A stretch of 64,000 nucleotides of DNA from Desarmillaria ectypa (Eukaryota > Basidiomycota > Agaricomycetes > Agaricales > Physalacriaceae), in assembly GCA_030407005.1 (NCBI GenBank), contig JAUDYN010000004.1:1426001-1490000 (forward strand), written 5' to 3'. Shown in pieces: positions 37,642 through 49,824 of this stretch. A model generated the notes under the pieces. That model was not told where the DNA came from. It did no database searches and was given only the letters and a program-made list of their open reading frames with translations. Each line of letters opens with the position of its first letter. The first letter of the stretch is position 1. Made by a program: the position numbers and the translations under genes.

Positions 37642-38060
37642 TGTTATGGCTCATCTTATGCATGTGACTTGGGATGTAAGCTGTTCTCCTGGGCTGTTTC
37701 ATGTTCAAACAATCACCCATTAATGGAGAGTTAGGCTCAGTCTTTGGTATTGTGCAGTTAGAGGTATAAGAATGTAATTTAGTCAAAAGATAGAGTACAA
37801 CAGTGAAGTTTACTCTACTTATATACTGTAAGTATGGTGTGTATTAATAGATGAAATGATATGGTCCATGAGGAAATGGTACAGTGTATGAGAAGATGGT
37901 GGGAATCAGATGGATCATGGTCCAATGAGAGAGAATGAGGATGGTATCCTACATGAATGAGGGTGGTAGTCAGTGAGAATATTGATACAACAGTGGCTGG
38001 TTAGATGGATGAGTCATGGATATGACTTGGATAAGATAAGATAACAGAAAAATCATAACA
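37642..38060 (-). repeat. 3' LTR of chromovirus E6
   Basis: Runs TGTTATGGCTCATC...AAATCATAACA, 419 bases, followed by TTACCTCCTTGTTAAAGC. It has GAGTCATGGATATGACTT (one base from the perfect palindrome of younger LTRs, a CpG change) and three GATAAG units. Confidence 0.85.
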
Positions 38061-40213
38061 TTACCTCCTTGTTAAAGCAGTCATCCCAACTGCTAAGGTT
38101 CTTCTTTGGGGGTGTCAAGTTGTGTTTTGATTTGACTAATCCAGTACTGATCAATCAGGTTTTTCCATAAATCTTGATCTGGATTGACGATCCATTTCTG
38201 ATGTCCATCCTTTCATTGAGCTAGGTATGCAACATTGCCATTGTCAGAGTATTCATGGTCCAGTATCTTGACAACTATTTTGTTCTTGGTTATGATTTTG
38301 GGAGTGTATAAGATGCAGTTTATGCTGGCCTGGTACTCTTTGATCGCTTCTGTAGCATTCATCATTTCAGTTTCTCTAACCCAGGAATTGTGTTCTCTGG
38401 TCCAGCCCTTCCATTTAACAAGGTAGTCTGTGACTTCCCTGGATGGTTGTCCTCTTTTGGAGCATACTTTTCAGGTGTGCAAATCCAAAACTTCTTCAAT
38501 CTCATATTCTTCTTGTCCATCAATGAGGTCTGGCAGAGGAGGTGGTGGTTGCTGTTAGTTTGGGAATGAAGATGCCATGTATGGAGTTAATAGCTTCTCA
38601 TTGAATCATGGGTGTATCTTTCAGTGGGGTGGCAGCTTTAGTTTGTAAGCTGCTATCCTGGATTTCTTGATGATTTTGAATGGTCCTGTTCATTTGTTGT
38701 CGAGTTTCTTTTTTGGTCATGGAAGATGTAAATTGGCAGTATTGAGCCATACCTTATTGCTGATTTGATAGTCTCAAGGAGACAGTTTCCTCTTGTTGTA
38801 TTGTGCCTTCATTTGCACCACTGCTTTTTCCAAAGCATCGTGGACTTCTTTATGGACTTTGACCATGGTTTTGGTGAAGTCAACAGCTGCAGGATTGGCG
38901 AAGTTGGTTTTTTAGATTGACTCAGGGATGAGTCAGGGATTTCATTCATATAGGACTATAAAGGGAATTTTGCCAATGGCTGAATGTATTCAATTGTTGT
39001 GTGTGAATTCTGCCAATGGTAACCAGGTGGCCCAGTCAGTTTGTTGATGATTGACAAAGATTTGAAGATATTTTTCAACCTCCTGGTTGACCTGCTCTGT
39101 CTGTCCATCAGTCTGAGGATAATATGCTGTGGACATGTTTTGCATGATATTCAGCATTCAGTAGAGTTTCTTCATGAATGCTGATACAAATTGGGATCCT
39201 CAGTCTGAGATGACTATTTGCAGCATTCCATGTTTTGTGTACACATGGTTGCAGAGCATCAGAGCCCATCCTTTGGCAGATAACTCTTCATTGTATGGAA
39301 TAAGGATTATATTCTTGGAGAATCAATCCATGATGATGAGTAAAGTGTCGAATCCCTCTGATTCTGGGAGGCTGGTGATCATGTCAACTGAAATATGAGT
39401 CCATGGAGTATCAGGGATTGCATTTGGATGGAGAGGGGCAGCTTTTGCCTGTGTATCGCTCTTCATCCTTTGACATGTTTCACATCCCTTGATGTAGGAT
39501 TTGACATCTTTCTTTATTTTTGGCCACCAGTATTCTCATAGGACAAGTTCTTTGGTTTTGGTGATCCCTGGGTGTCCAGCAGTGATATGATTGTGGTATT
39601 GAGTGATAATATCTCTGTGAAGTGTAAGATCCCAGGGAATATAGATTCATCCATCATACCACAGGATTTTGTTTTCCTGCATAATTCCTCATTTATGATT
39701 CAGGGATTTTTCTATCCCTTGATCCCATTGACTCTTTTTTTGGGTTGCATCTCTTATATGCATGATTCATTCTTCTGTTGTGGGTAGTATTAATGCCCAG
39801 AAGTGCTCAGGGGAGAGGATGACTATATCTTGATTGTCTTCCTTTCCTTGATCATAATCATCTTGCCAACTGAGAAGATCAGCTTTCTTGTTAGCGATCC
39901 CTGCTTTGTGTTGGAGGACAAAGTGGTATTCTGCTAATTCAGTGACCCACTGAGCTTGTTGACGATTCAGCTTCTGGGGTTTTCAGAAGTACTGGAGATT
40001 TTGGTGATTGGTTCAGATTTTAATGGTTTTCTTTGCACCTATAAGGTAATGTCACTATTCTTCTAAGGCTAACATAATAGCCAGCAATTCTTTATCATAG
40101 ATTTCATAATTGTGTTCAGTGACTGTCAATGCTTTTGACATGAAGGCAACAGGCCTCCATTTGCTGTTCTGTTCTTGGCTTAGAACAGCACTGATGGCTC
40201 CATCATTGGCATC
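38061..40213 (-). pseudogene. E6 pol remnant: chromodomain, integrase, RNase H
   Basis: Minus strand. The chromodomain segment is at about 38520-38340 and the integrase at about 39560-39050, with zinc-binding and catalytic segments recognisable but interrupted. RNase H ends abruptly at 40213 in the codons for ADANDGA, where the LTR of E7 begins. CpG is almost gone. The upstream half lies beyond E7, outside the window. Confidence 0.8.
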
Positions 40214-40635
40214 TGTTAGGGACCGACTTGGACATGTGACTTGGGGCAGTCAGCTGATCTCTCTGAGCCATTACGCGTTCGAATGATCACTCAAGTGAGA
40301 GATGGAAGCTGATAGCCTTCTGTGTTGTGTAAACAAGAAGTATATGGTTTTAATTTAAACAAGAGATAGAGTACAACTGTCTAGTTTACTCTGTTTATAT
40401 AGTATTTCTATGGCGTTATATTTAGGTGAAACACTACAGTCCATGCATAAACAGTGTCAAAGCAGGATGATCCGGGAGGATCATAGAACCAATAGAGAGC
40501 ATCTGGGGTGACAGACGGTGAGAACGAGGGTTGTAGCCGGCGAATAGCTGGATATGAGTCAGTTTCTTAACTAGATTAGATGGATGAGTCATGGATATGA
40601 CTCGGATAAGATAAGATAACGGAAAAATTGTAACA
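40214..40635 (-). repeat. 3' LTR of chromovirus E7
   Basis: Runs TGTTAGGGACCGACTTGG...AAATTGTAACA, 422 bases, followed by TTACCCTCTTGTTAAAGC. CpG sites remain (ATTACGCGTTCGAATGATC). It carries the palindrome GAGTCATGGATATGACTC (40586-40603) and GATAAGATAAGATAA. Confidence 0.88.
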
Positions 40636-43600
40636 TTACCCTCTTGTTAAAGCAGTCATCCCGACTGCTAAGTCTCTTCCAAAGGGGTGTCAAACTGTGT
40701 TGCGATTTGACTGATCCAGTACCGGTCAATCAACTTCTTCCATATTTCTTCATCTGGATTGACAATCCACTTGGTGTATCCGTCTTTTCTTTTGGCGAGG
40801 TAGGCTACATCACTGTGTTCCGAGTATTCGTGGTCCAGTATCTTGACCACTTCCTTTTTGGTTGCGATTTTTGGAGTGTATATGGTGTGGTTTACGCTAG
40901 CCTGGTACTCTTGGATTGCTTCCAACGCATTCATCATTTCATTCTCTCGAACCCATGAGTTGTGCTCATGAGTCCATCCTTTCCATTTGACTAGGTAGTC
41001 CGTGACTTTCCTAGATGGTTGTCCTCACTTGGATTGTACCTTTCTGGTGTGTGAATCCAAGACTTCTTTGATTTCATATTCTTCTTGACCGTCGACGAGA
41101 TCCAGAGGGGGAGGTGGCGGTTGTTCTTGATTCACAAATGAGGGTGCAACGTATGGAGTCAACAGCTTCTCATTGAATCAGGGGTGAATCTTCCAATGTG
41201 GTGGCAGCTTCAACTTGTATGCTGCTGCCCCTGATTTCTCTATGATTTTGAATGGTCCCGTTCATTTATCATTGAGCTTTTTCTTTGGTCATGGAAGATG
41301 AAGGTTGGTGGTGTCGAGCCATACCTTATCCCCAATCCAGTACTCTCTTTGAGTCTGTTTCCTTTTGTCATACTGCACCTTCATTTGCGCCGCGGCCTTT
41401 TCTAATGCTTCATGAACCTCCTTATGGACCTTGGCCATAGTTTCCATGAAGTCAACAGCTGCAGGATTTGCGAAGCTGGTTTTCTGTATTGACTCAGAGA
41501 TGAGTCGGGGATTTCATCTGTATAGGATCATGAAAGGACTTTTGCCCATGGCCGAGTGAACTCGGTTGTTGTGGGCAAATTCGGCGAGTGGTAGCCATGC
41601 TACCCAGTCGGTCTGTCAATGGTTGACAAAGATATGGAGGTATTTTTCTACCTCCTGGTTGACTCTGTCTGTCTGTCTGTCTGTCTGCGGGTGGTATGCT
41701 GTGGACGCATTCTGAGTGATGTTCAGCATTTGGTATAGTTCCTTCATGAATGCTGAGATGAATTGAGGTCCTCTATCTGAGATGACCACTTGTGGCATTC
41801 CATGCTTCGCATATACATGGTTGCAAAGTATTAGTGCCCATCCTTCCGCGGATAACTCCTCATTGCACGGAATCAGGAAAATGTTCTTGGAAAAATGATC
41901 TACAATGACCAGTAGAGCATCGAATCCGTCTGACTCAGGGAGTCCAGTAACCATGTCGACTGAGATATGTGTCCATGGCATATCGGGTATTGTGTTGGGA
42001 TGAAGAGGTGCCACCTTGGCCTGCATGTCGCTCTTCATTCTTTGACAAGTCTCGCATCCTTTGATGTATGACTCTACGTCCTTCTTCATCTTCGGCCACC
42101 AGTACTCGCAAAGTATGAGTTCCTTTGTCTTGGCGATTCCTGAATGTCCGGCGGTGATGTGATCATGAAATTGTGCAATGATCTCACCACATAACATAGA
42201 GTCATTGGGAATGTAGACACATCTGTCATACCACAGGACTTCACTTTCCTGTGTGATTCCTTGTTCGTGGTTAAGGGATTTCTTGATTCCCTGGTCCCAC
42301 TGTTCCTTCTGTTTCATTGCATCTCTTATACGCATGATCCTTTCTTCAGTTGTTGGCAATACCAATGCTCGGAAATGTTCCGGGGATAAGATGACAATGT
42401 CTTGATTGTCTTCTTTTCCCTGATCATGATCGTCTCATCTACTGAGAAGATTGGCCTTCTGGTTAGCGGTTCCAGCTTTATGTTGAAGAATAAAGTGGTA
42501 CTCTGCTAGTTCGGTGACCCACCGAGCTTGTCAGCGATTCAACTTCTAGGGTTTCCAGAAGTATTGGAGATTCTAGTGGTCAGTCCAGATCTCAATGGTC
42601 TCTTTGGCGCCCATGAGATAATGTCACCATTCTTCTAATGCCAGCATAATTGCTAGCAACTCCTTGTCATAAATCTCGTAATTTCGCTCAGTGACGGTGA
42701 GCGCTTTTGACATGAAGGTGACTGGTCTCCATTTGCCTTTCTTTTCTTGGCTTAGGACCACACCAATGGCTCCATCACTGGCATCGGCTTCAACTCGGAA
42801 CTTTCCATCATCCGAAGGGATCATAAGAACTATGTTTGTTATCATCAACTTCTTGAGTTGATTAAATGCTTGTTTCTGTTCTGATCCCCATGTCCAGTCT
42901 ACCTTTCTGGTTAACTGAGTAAGGGGATGCACTATCTTGGAGTAGTCCTTGATGAATTTCTGGTAGAAGTTCGTGAATCCCAAAAAGAACTGTAACTCCT
43001 CCTTCTTCATTGGGGTTGGCTATTCTGCTATTCCCGCAATCTTGATTGGGTCCATGCGAATGGCGTCTTCACTGATAATGACCCCTAGGTATTTGGTTTC
43101 GAGTACCTCAAACTCACATTTCTCTGCTTTGAGGAACAGTTTGTTCTCTCAAAGCCGTTGGAGTACTTGTCGTACTATGTCCCAGTGTTCGGACAAGGAT
43201 TTTGTGAAGATGAGTATATCATCGAGGTAAATTGTGACTTTTCCTCTGGCGATCAAATCCTTGAATATGTTGTTCATCATCCACTGAAACGTGGCTGGTG
43301 AGTTCGTAAGTCCGAAGAACATAACCATAGGCTCAAAGAGCCCTCGATTTGTTCTGAACATGGCTTTTTCTTCGTCTCTGTCTCGAATGCAGACATTGTT
43401 ATATCCCCATTGTACATCCAGCTTGGAGAAGTACTTGGCCCCCCGTAGTTTGTTGATTAGCTCGGAAATGAGCGGAAGGGGATAATGATTCTTGATTGTC
43501 ATTTCATTCAGTTTCCAGTAATCCTGGACCGGTCGTAGGGAGCTGTCCTTTTTCTTGACAAAGAAGAAGGGAGAGGTGAAAGGGGATTTCGAGGGACGAA

Positions 43601-43981
43601 TGCGTCCCAAGTCTAAGTTCTCATCTAAGAACTTGTCCAACTGTTCTTGCTCGTTTCGATTGAGTGGGTAGACCTTGCAGTCCAAGGTCGATTTCGCATT
43701 TGGGACTAATTCGATTGCGTGGTCCCAGGGTCTTCTTTCTGGTAATTCGTCAAAGCTTTCTTTAGAGAATAGATCTCTAAAGCTCTGATACTGAGGAGGC
43801 ATGAGCTCCTCAAATGTCTGTTTTGGTTTTTCAGCATTGGCTGCTGCAGCCAATTCGTTCGCATGGTGGATGGCACGAAGTATGATTTCTTGCATATTGA
43901 TGGCAAGAATACTTTCTCCTTCCTTGAGCTCTTCGTCCCATCGGTCTTCTTCGTCTGTGTCAGGCAAAGTGAAATGGTTTT
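40636..43981 (-). pseudogene. E7 pol, 3' part: RT, RNase H, integrase, chromodomain
   Basis: Minus strand and younger than E1-E6, with three long open blocks: 43981-43149 (SKSTLDCKVYPLNRNEQEQ equivalent, RT with IYLDDILIF), 43010-42624 (RNase H, EADASDGAIGVVLSQEKKG) and 42365-41616 (integrase, YIKGCETCQRMKSD, HISVDMVTGLPESDGFDALL, VVISDRGPQF). The chromodomain end lies near 41060-40920. A few TGA stops separate the blocks. At 43981 the frame (NHFTLPDTDEED) is cut by E8 and resumes at 63194. Confidence 0.88.
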
Positions 43982-44404
43982 TGTTATGCACCGACTTGGG
44001 CACGTGACTTGGGACCGTCAGCTGATCCTCTCTGGGCCATTACGCGTTCGAACGATCACCCAATTGAGAGAACTACGCTAATAGTCTTTAGTGTAGTGCG
44101 AGTAAGAGGTTTATAGTGTTAATTAAAACAAGAGATAGAGTACAATGGTCTAATGTACTCTGTTTATATAGTATTTCTATGGTGTTATATTTAGATGAAA
44201 CGCTACAGTCCATGCACAAACGGTGTTGAAAGAGGACGATCCGGGAGGATCATAGAACCAATGGTAGTCGTCTGGGGTGACAGACGGTGAGAATGAGGGT
44301 GGTATTCGGCGAATAGCTGGATACGAGTCGGTTTCTGGGCTAGATTAGATGGATGAGTCATGGATATGACTCGGATAAGATAAGATAATGGAAAAATCAT
44401 AACA
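43982..44404 (-). repeat. 3' LTR of E8
   Basis: Runs TGTTATGCACCGAC...AAATCATAACA. On the minus strand: GATA triplet (44388-44374), palindrome GAGTCATGGATATGACTC (44372-44355), TATATAAA (44170-44163) and the self-priming donor (44136-44124). The purine tract follows at 44405 onward. Confidence 0.93.
44355..44388 (-). promoter_or_regulatory. LTR U3 module: GAGTCA/TGACTC palindrome plus three GATA sites
   Basis: GAGTCATGGATATGACTC (44355-44372) is followed by GATAAGATAAGATAA (44374-44388); the same block is at 63144-63177. TGACTC is the core of Gcn4/CPC1-type bZIP sites and GATAAG of fungal GATA factors (AreA/Nit2 class). Position about 200 bases upstream of the TATA box suits an upstream activating region. 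Regulation by starvation is inference. Confidence 0.5.
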
Positions 44405-44436
44405 TTACCCCCTTGTTAAAGCAGTCGTCCCAACTG

Positions 44437-45282
44437 CTAAGGCTCTTCCAAAGGGGTGTCGTGTTGTGTTGCGATTTGACTGATCCAGTACTGATCAATC
44501 AATTTTTTCCATATTTCTTTGTCTGGATTGATAATCCACTTGACGCGTCCATCTGTTCTTTTGGCGAGGTAAGCTACGTCACCATGTTCCGAATATTCGT
44601 GGTCCAGTATTTTGACCACTATTTTCCTGGTTGCAATTTTTGGAGTGTATATGGTACGGTTTACACTGGCCTGATACTCTTGGATCGCTTCCGAGGCATT
44701 CTTCATTTCGTTCTCTTGGACCCATGAATTGTGTTCACGAGTCCATCCCTTCCATTTAACTAGGTAGTCTGTGACTTCCCTAGATGGTTGTCCTCGCTTG
44801 GACCATACCTTTCTGGTGCGCGAGTCCAAGACTTCTTCAATTTCGTACTCTTCTTGACCGTCGATGAGGTCCGGAGGAGGAGGAGGCAGTTGTTCTTGAT
44901 TTGCAAATGAGGGTGCGACATATGGAGTCAGCAGTTTCTCATTGAACCGGGGATGGATCTTCCAGTGGGGTGGCAGTTTCAGCTTGTATGCTGTCGCTCC
45001 CGACTTTTCAATGATTTCGAACAGTCCCGTTCGTTTATCGTCAAGCTTCTTCTTTGGTCGTGGAAGGTGAAGGTTGGCGGTATCAAGCCATACCTTGTCT
45101 CCAATTCGGTACTCTCGTTGAGTCTGCTTCTTTTTGTCGTATTGTGCCTTCATTTGCATCGCCACCTTTTCCAATGCTTCGTGGACCTCCTTATGGACTT
45201 TGGCCATAGTTTCCGTGAAGTCAACGGCTGCAGGGTTTGCAAAACCGGTTTTCTGTATTGACTCAGGAATGAGTCGGGGATT
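44437..45282 (-). CDS. E8 pol C-terminus with chromodomain
   Basis: Open on the minus strand from after the TGA at 45285-45283 to the true stop at 44437. It holds the integrase tail (KKQTQREYRIGDKVWLDTAN, HPRFNEKLLTPYVAP) and a chromodomain, EYEIEEVLDSRTRK followed by VTDYLVKWKGWTREHNSWVQ (about 44860-44700). Chromodomains of Ty3 chromoviruses read histone marks and steer integration, often to heterochromatin, which fits the self-nesting here. It is the continuation of the frame at 48365-45331, separated only by two TGA codons in place of CGA. Confidence 0.85.
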   Translation of the reverse strand, partial: NPRLIPESIQKTGFANPAAVDFTETMAKVHKEVHEALEKVAMQMKAQYDKKKQTQREYRIGDKVWLDTANLHLPRPKKKLDDKRTGLFEIIEKSGATAYKLKLPPHWKIHPRFNEKLLTPYVAPSFANQEQLPPPPPDLIDGQEEYEIEEVLDSRTRKVWSKRGQPSREVTDYLVKWKGWTREHNSWVQENEMKNASEAIQEYQASVNRTIYTPKIATRKIVVKILDHEYSEHGDVAYLAKRTDGRVKWIINPDKEIWKKLIDQYWISQIATQHDTPLEEP

Positions 45283-45330
45283 TCATCCGTATAGGACCAT
45301 GAAAGGACTTTTGCCCATGGCCAAGTGAAC

Positions 45331-48300
45331 TCAGTTGTTGTGGGTGAATTCGGCGAGTGGTAGCCATGCTACCCAGTCGGTCTGTCTATGGTTGACAAAG
45401 ATACGAAGGTATTTTTCAACCTCCTGGTTGACTCTCTCTGTCTGTCCATCTGTCTGCGGATGATAGGCCGTAGACGCATTCTGAGTGATATTCAGCATTC
45501 GATATAGTTCTTTCATGAATGCTGAAACGAATTGGGGTCCTCTGTCAGAGATGACCACTTGTGGCATTCCATGCTTCGCATATACTTGGTTGCGAAGGAT
45601 TAACGCCCATCCTTCTGCTGATAGTTCCTCATTGCATGGAATCAACAGAATGTTTTTTGAGAAACGGTCTACGATGACTAGTAGAGCATCAAATCCATCT
45701 GATTCTGGGAGTCCGGTGACCATATCGACTGAGATGTGCATCCATGGTGTATCGGGGATTGTGTTAGGGTGAAGAGGGGCCGCTTTGGCCTGTGTATCAC
45801 TCTTCATCCTTTGACAAGTCTCACATCCTTTGATGTATGACTCAACGTCCTTCTTCATTTTCGGCCACCAGTACTCGCGTAGTATGAGCTCCTTGGTTTT
45901 GGCTATTCCTGGATGTCCAGCGGTGATGTGATCATGGGATTGGGCAATGATCTCACCGCGTAATATCGAGTCATTGGGGACATAGACTCGTCCCTCATAC
46001 CACAGGATTTCGTTCTCCTGTGTGATTCCTCTTTCGTGGTTGAGGGACTTTTCGATTCCCTGGTCCCACTGTTCCTTCTGCTTTGTTGCGTCTCTTATAT
46101 GCATCATTCTTTCTTCCATGGTTGGTATTACCAAGGTGCGGAAGTGTTCCGGGGATAGAATGACAATGTCTTTGTTGTCTTCTTTTCCCTGATCATGATC
46201 ATCTTGTCTACTGAGAAGATCAGCCTTCTGATTAGCGGTTCCAGCTTTATGTTGAAGGATAAAGTGGTATTCTGCTAGTTCGGTGACCCACCGCGCTTGT
46301 CGGCGATTCAACTTCTGGGGTTTCCGGAAGTACTGGAGATTCTGGTGGTCAGTCCAGATCTCAATGGTTTCTTTGGCGCCCATGAGATAATGACGCCATT
46401 CTTCTAATGCTAGCATGATAGCCAGCAATTCTTTGTCGTAGATCTCATAGTTACGCTCAGTAACGGTGAGCGCTTTTGACATGAAGGCGACTGGTCTCCA
46501 TTTGCCTTCCTTTTCCTGGCTTAGTACAGCGCCGATGGCTCCGTCACTCGCATCTGCTTCTACTCGGAACTTTCCATTGTCCGAAGGAATTGTCAGAACT
46601 ATGTTTGTCATCATCAGCTTCTTGATCTGATCAAACACTTGTTCTTGTTCTGATCCCCAGGTCCAGTCTACTTTTCCGGTTAACTGAGTGAGGGGACGGA
46701 CTATCTTGGAATAGTCCTTGATGAACTTTCGATAAAAGTTCGTAAAACCTAAGAAGGATTGTAGCTCCTTCTTCTTCGTCAGGGTTGGCCATTCTGCTAT
46801 TCCCGCTATCTTGACTGGGTCCATGCGAATAGCATCTTCGCTGATAATGACCCCAAGGTATTCTGTTTCGAGTACCTCAAACTCGCATTTCTCGGCTTTA
46901 AGGAACAATTTGTTTTCTCGAAGTTGCTGGAGTACTTGTCGTACTATGTTCCGGTGTTCTGTCAAGGATTTCATAAAGATGAGTATGTCGTCGAGGTAAA
47001 TGGTGACTTTTCCTCCGGCGATCAAATCCTTGAATATGTCGTTCATCATCCACTGAAATGTGGCTGGTGAATTGGTGAGCCCGAAGAACATTACCATGGG
47101 TTCAAAGAGCCCTCGGTTAGTTCTGAACGTGGCTTTCTCTTCATCTCCATCTCGAATACGGACATTGTTGTAACCCCATCGTACGTCCAGCTTGGAGAAA
47201 TATTTGGCTCCTTGTAGTTTGTCGATTAGCTCGGAGATGAGAGGAAGGGGATAATGATTTTTGATCATCATTTCATTCAGCTTTCGATAATCCTGAACTG
47301 GTCGTAAAGAGCCGTCCTTTTTCTTGACGAAGAAGAAGGGAGAGGCGAACAGGGATTTCGAGGGACGAATGCATCCCGAATCTAAGTTCTCATCTAAGAA
47401 CTTATCCAATTGTTCCTGCTCATTGCGATTGAGCGGGTACACCTTGCAGTCTAAGGTGGATTTTGAGTTGGGGATTAGCTCAATAGCATGGTCCCAGGGT
47501 CTTCGTTCCAGTAATTCGTCAAAGCTTTCTTTAGAGAATAAATCTCTAAAGCTTTGATACTGAGGAGGCACAAGCTCCTCGAATGTCTGTTTTGGTTTTT
47601 CAGCGTTAGCTGCAGCTGCTAACTCATTTGCATGATGGACGGCATGAAGGATGATTTCTTCTTGCATATTGATAGCAAGAATACTTTCTCCTTCCTCGAG
47701 CTCTTTGTCCCATCGGTCCTCTTCATCCGCGTCTGGCAAGGTGAAGTAGTTTTGAACACAGTGACATCGTCCGAATGTCAAGGTCCCCGCTTTCCAGTTG
47801 ACGAAAGGGTTGTGGCGTTTAAGCCAGTTGTGTCCCAAGTATACGGTTTTGGAACCTAAGTCTGTGACTGCGAGGTCAATGCACTCGCTGTGTCCTCCAA
47901 TTGTCATTCGTAGTTCTACGAACTCGGTGACGTCCCCTGCCTTATTGCGCGTTCCATCGGCATTATAGACTGGTATAGGGGCTGCGGCCTTCCTGGTGTC
48001 CAACTGGTGTTGTTGGACGTATGTTCGGTTGATAGAGCTGCCCATGCAACCGCTATCCAACAATGCTCGGGTTGTCAATACCCTTTTCCTGGTACATGGG
48101 GAAAGTTGGATGTCTACCAAGAAGTCCCGACCGGAACTCTTGGTGCTGCGAATATAGCGAATGGGTTCATGTAATTCATAGAGCTGTTCCCGGGCAATGC
48201 TCTCTCCCGTTTGTAAGCTTCGAATGAGCTCATCGTCGATTTCTCCAAGTCGTTTGGGGTGTACCCAAATGGAGAGAACCACTTTGGCATTTGCCAAGTT

Positions 48301-48365
48301 CTTGGAGTCGCGTATAGCGCGCATCATCCGGTCAATTCCAAATGGTTTGAACCATTGGAATCCGT
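45331..48365 (-). CDS. E8 protease-RT-RNase H-integrase frame
   Basis: About 1010 codons open on the minus strand from the L insertion point. Protease carries ALLDSGCMGSSINRTYV (about 48070-48020; aspartic DSG). RT has PVQDYRKLNEMMIKNHYPLP, FFGLTNSPATFQWMMND and IYLDDILIF (about 47005-46980). RNase H has VEADASDGAIGAVLSQEKEG and EIWTDHQNLQYF. Integrase has the HHCC finger (HITAGHPGIAKTKE to GCETCQ), HISVDMVTGLPES, VVISDRGPQFVS and [16 protein letters not shown], so D, D and E are all present. It stops at TGA 45333-45331. Upstream coding (59037-59420) is separated by L, so no start codon belongs to this block. Confidence 0.9.
48362..48365. repeat. Left target-site duplication of L (CCGT)
   Basis: CCGT precedes the left LTR at 48366. 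The same four bases follow the right LTR at 59083-59086. Confidence 0.7.
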
Positions 48366-49824
48366 TGATGTGCTTGGTAACGGCGAGTGACAAAAGAATT
48401 AGGGAATGGCAATGAACACCAATCACACTAAACCTCTTACTACTCTACACTTAATCACCAATATTGAATTCGGGTGGTTTCGAGTACGATGGAAGCACTC
48501 TGCAGACTTCAATAATCAAGTACAATTGTCTTTAAGACGTTTTATTCGTTACTAGTGAGTTTATACAAAGTACTACTCGTACTAGTGGGGTGGGTAAGAC
48601 ACAATTAGATAAGAGTGACTTGGTTTGAGCTACTGCGCTCGTTCTGACTGAAACTGCTTCAGGCTGGTGGCGCTCTTGGCCCTATACTGCTTCCTACAAG
48701 TGATAAACACTTGACCAGTCGCACTCTTGGCTGACTAGTGGCGCTCTTGGCCTAAGAATAAACTGATGGCACTCTTGGCCCTATACTGCTTCCTACAAGT
48801 GATAAACACTTGACTAGCCGCACTCTTGGCTAACTAGTGGCACTCTTGGCCTAAGAATAAACTATAACTCCGAGAACTTTGCTTGAACTAACTTCAAAAC
48901 ACTCCAGACCTTTGCAGGACACAACAGTGACTCTAATGGACTTCAATTCAATGCAATTCTATGGGTGACTTAGCGACTATTAATCACTTCGTCGAGGTCA
49001 AGCACAAAAGCCTTTAATTGGGGACACCAGTTACTACCAGTGAGGGCTCAACTGTGGGGATGGCTTGCCTGCTTTGCACGAGTGCCCATCCCACTACTTA
49101 TATACTACTGAGGCAAAACTATAAATATTATCTGGGTATAGGGTATATTGGTAAGGATTTCTTGGCTAGTCACGAATAATGGTGAATAATCACACAATAG
49201 TCGGTCTAGTCTGTTTTCTTTTCAAATATTCGGTCTAGAGACTCCACAGTTGGTCTTTCTGCACCCTTGGCACAACTACATGCCCTAGTAACGCGGTTAT
49301 ATGGATATCCGGATATTGGTGCCTGTAACAGCTATCCGATCATGATCGAGGGTGCAGTCCGGCTCCACTAGCATCGATCATAAGAGATCTATATCGAAAT
49401 AGTCGGATCCGGGCTCAAGGTTAATCCATTCCTAATTTATTTCTAAGTCCTGTTTCAAGATTGCCATGTGACTAGTTATCCTGACTTAGGCGTTTATGCC
49501 CAGTCTGGGCTGCTAGTGACAGAACTTCACGAGATCTGTGTACTCTGCTCCTGGTTTTTGTGTGCTAGTAGCATCCTTCGTTTGCTAGTGGCTGTATTTC
49601 ACTTAGTCCTGCTAGCATTCGAGTTACTAGTCTGGCCGGCTGGTAGATTTAACCCACTAATGGTGTTGCATCTAAGTCCTGGCTCTACCAGTTGCTTACT
49701 GCTTTTAACTATCAGCTCGAAGCCTCAGCTATAGTCCTCTATGTATCACTAGTATAGGATAGATGTGCAATAGTATTGTTACAAAATCGCAAAATCTAGG
49801 TGTGAATGCATAGACGGCATATCA
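48366..49824 (-). repeat. 3' LTR of L
   Basis: 1459 bases. On the minus strand a TATATAA box lies near 49105-49098. A 109-base tandem duplication built on CACTCTTGGC/CACTTG blocks lies at 48669-48872. The purine tract (GCGGGGGAGA on the minus strand, 49834-49825) abuts it. Confidence 0.93.
48669..48872. repeat. 109-base tandem duplication inside the L LTR
   Basis: Two units starting at 48669 and 48778 share TATACTGCTTCCTACAAGTG and CTCTTGGC-CTAG-CTCTTGG blocks. The same pair is in the 5' LTR (about 57927-58130) and in the old copy at 17600-17780. In the old inverted copy one internal stretch has been lost. Confidence 0.8.

Noticed and set aside
41655..41695. (TCTG)n-like run CTGTCTGTCTGTCTGTCTG in E7
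   Set aside because: A short in-frame slippage expansion in the [10 protein letters not shown] codons of integrase, of no evident wider meaning.
48366..48426. Apparent N-terminus MIGVHCHSLILLSLAVTK for the E8 pol frame
   Set aside because: These codons lie inside the inserted L LTR. The natural upstream part of the protein is at 59083-60040.
49468..49734. 88-codon plus-strand frame in the L LTR, repeated identically at 58726-58992
   Set aside because: It starts with GTG, is antisense to the element, is hydrophobic from base composition, and is identical only because the two LTRs are. No family resemblance.
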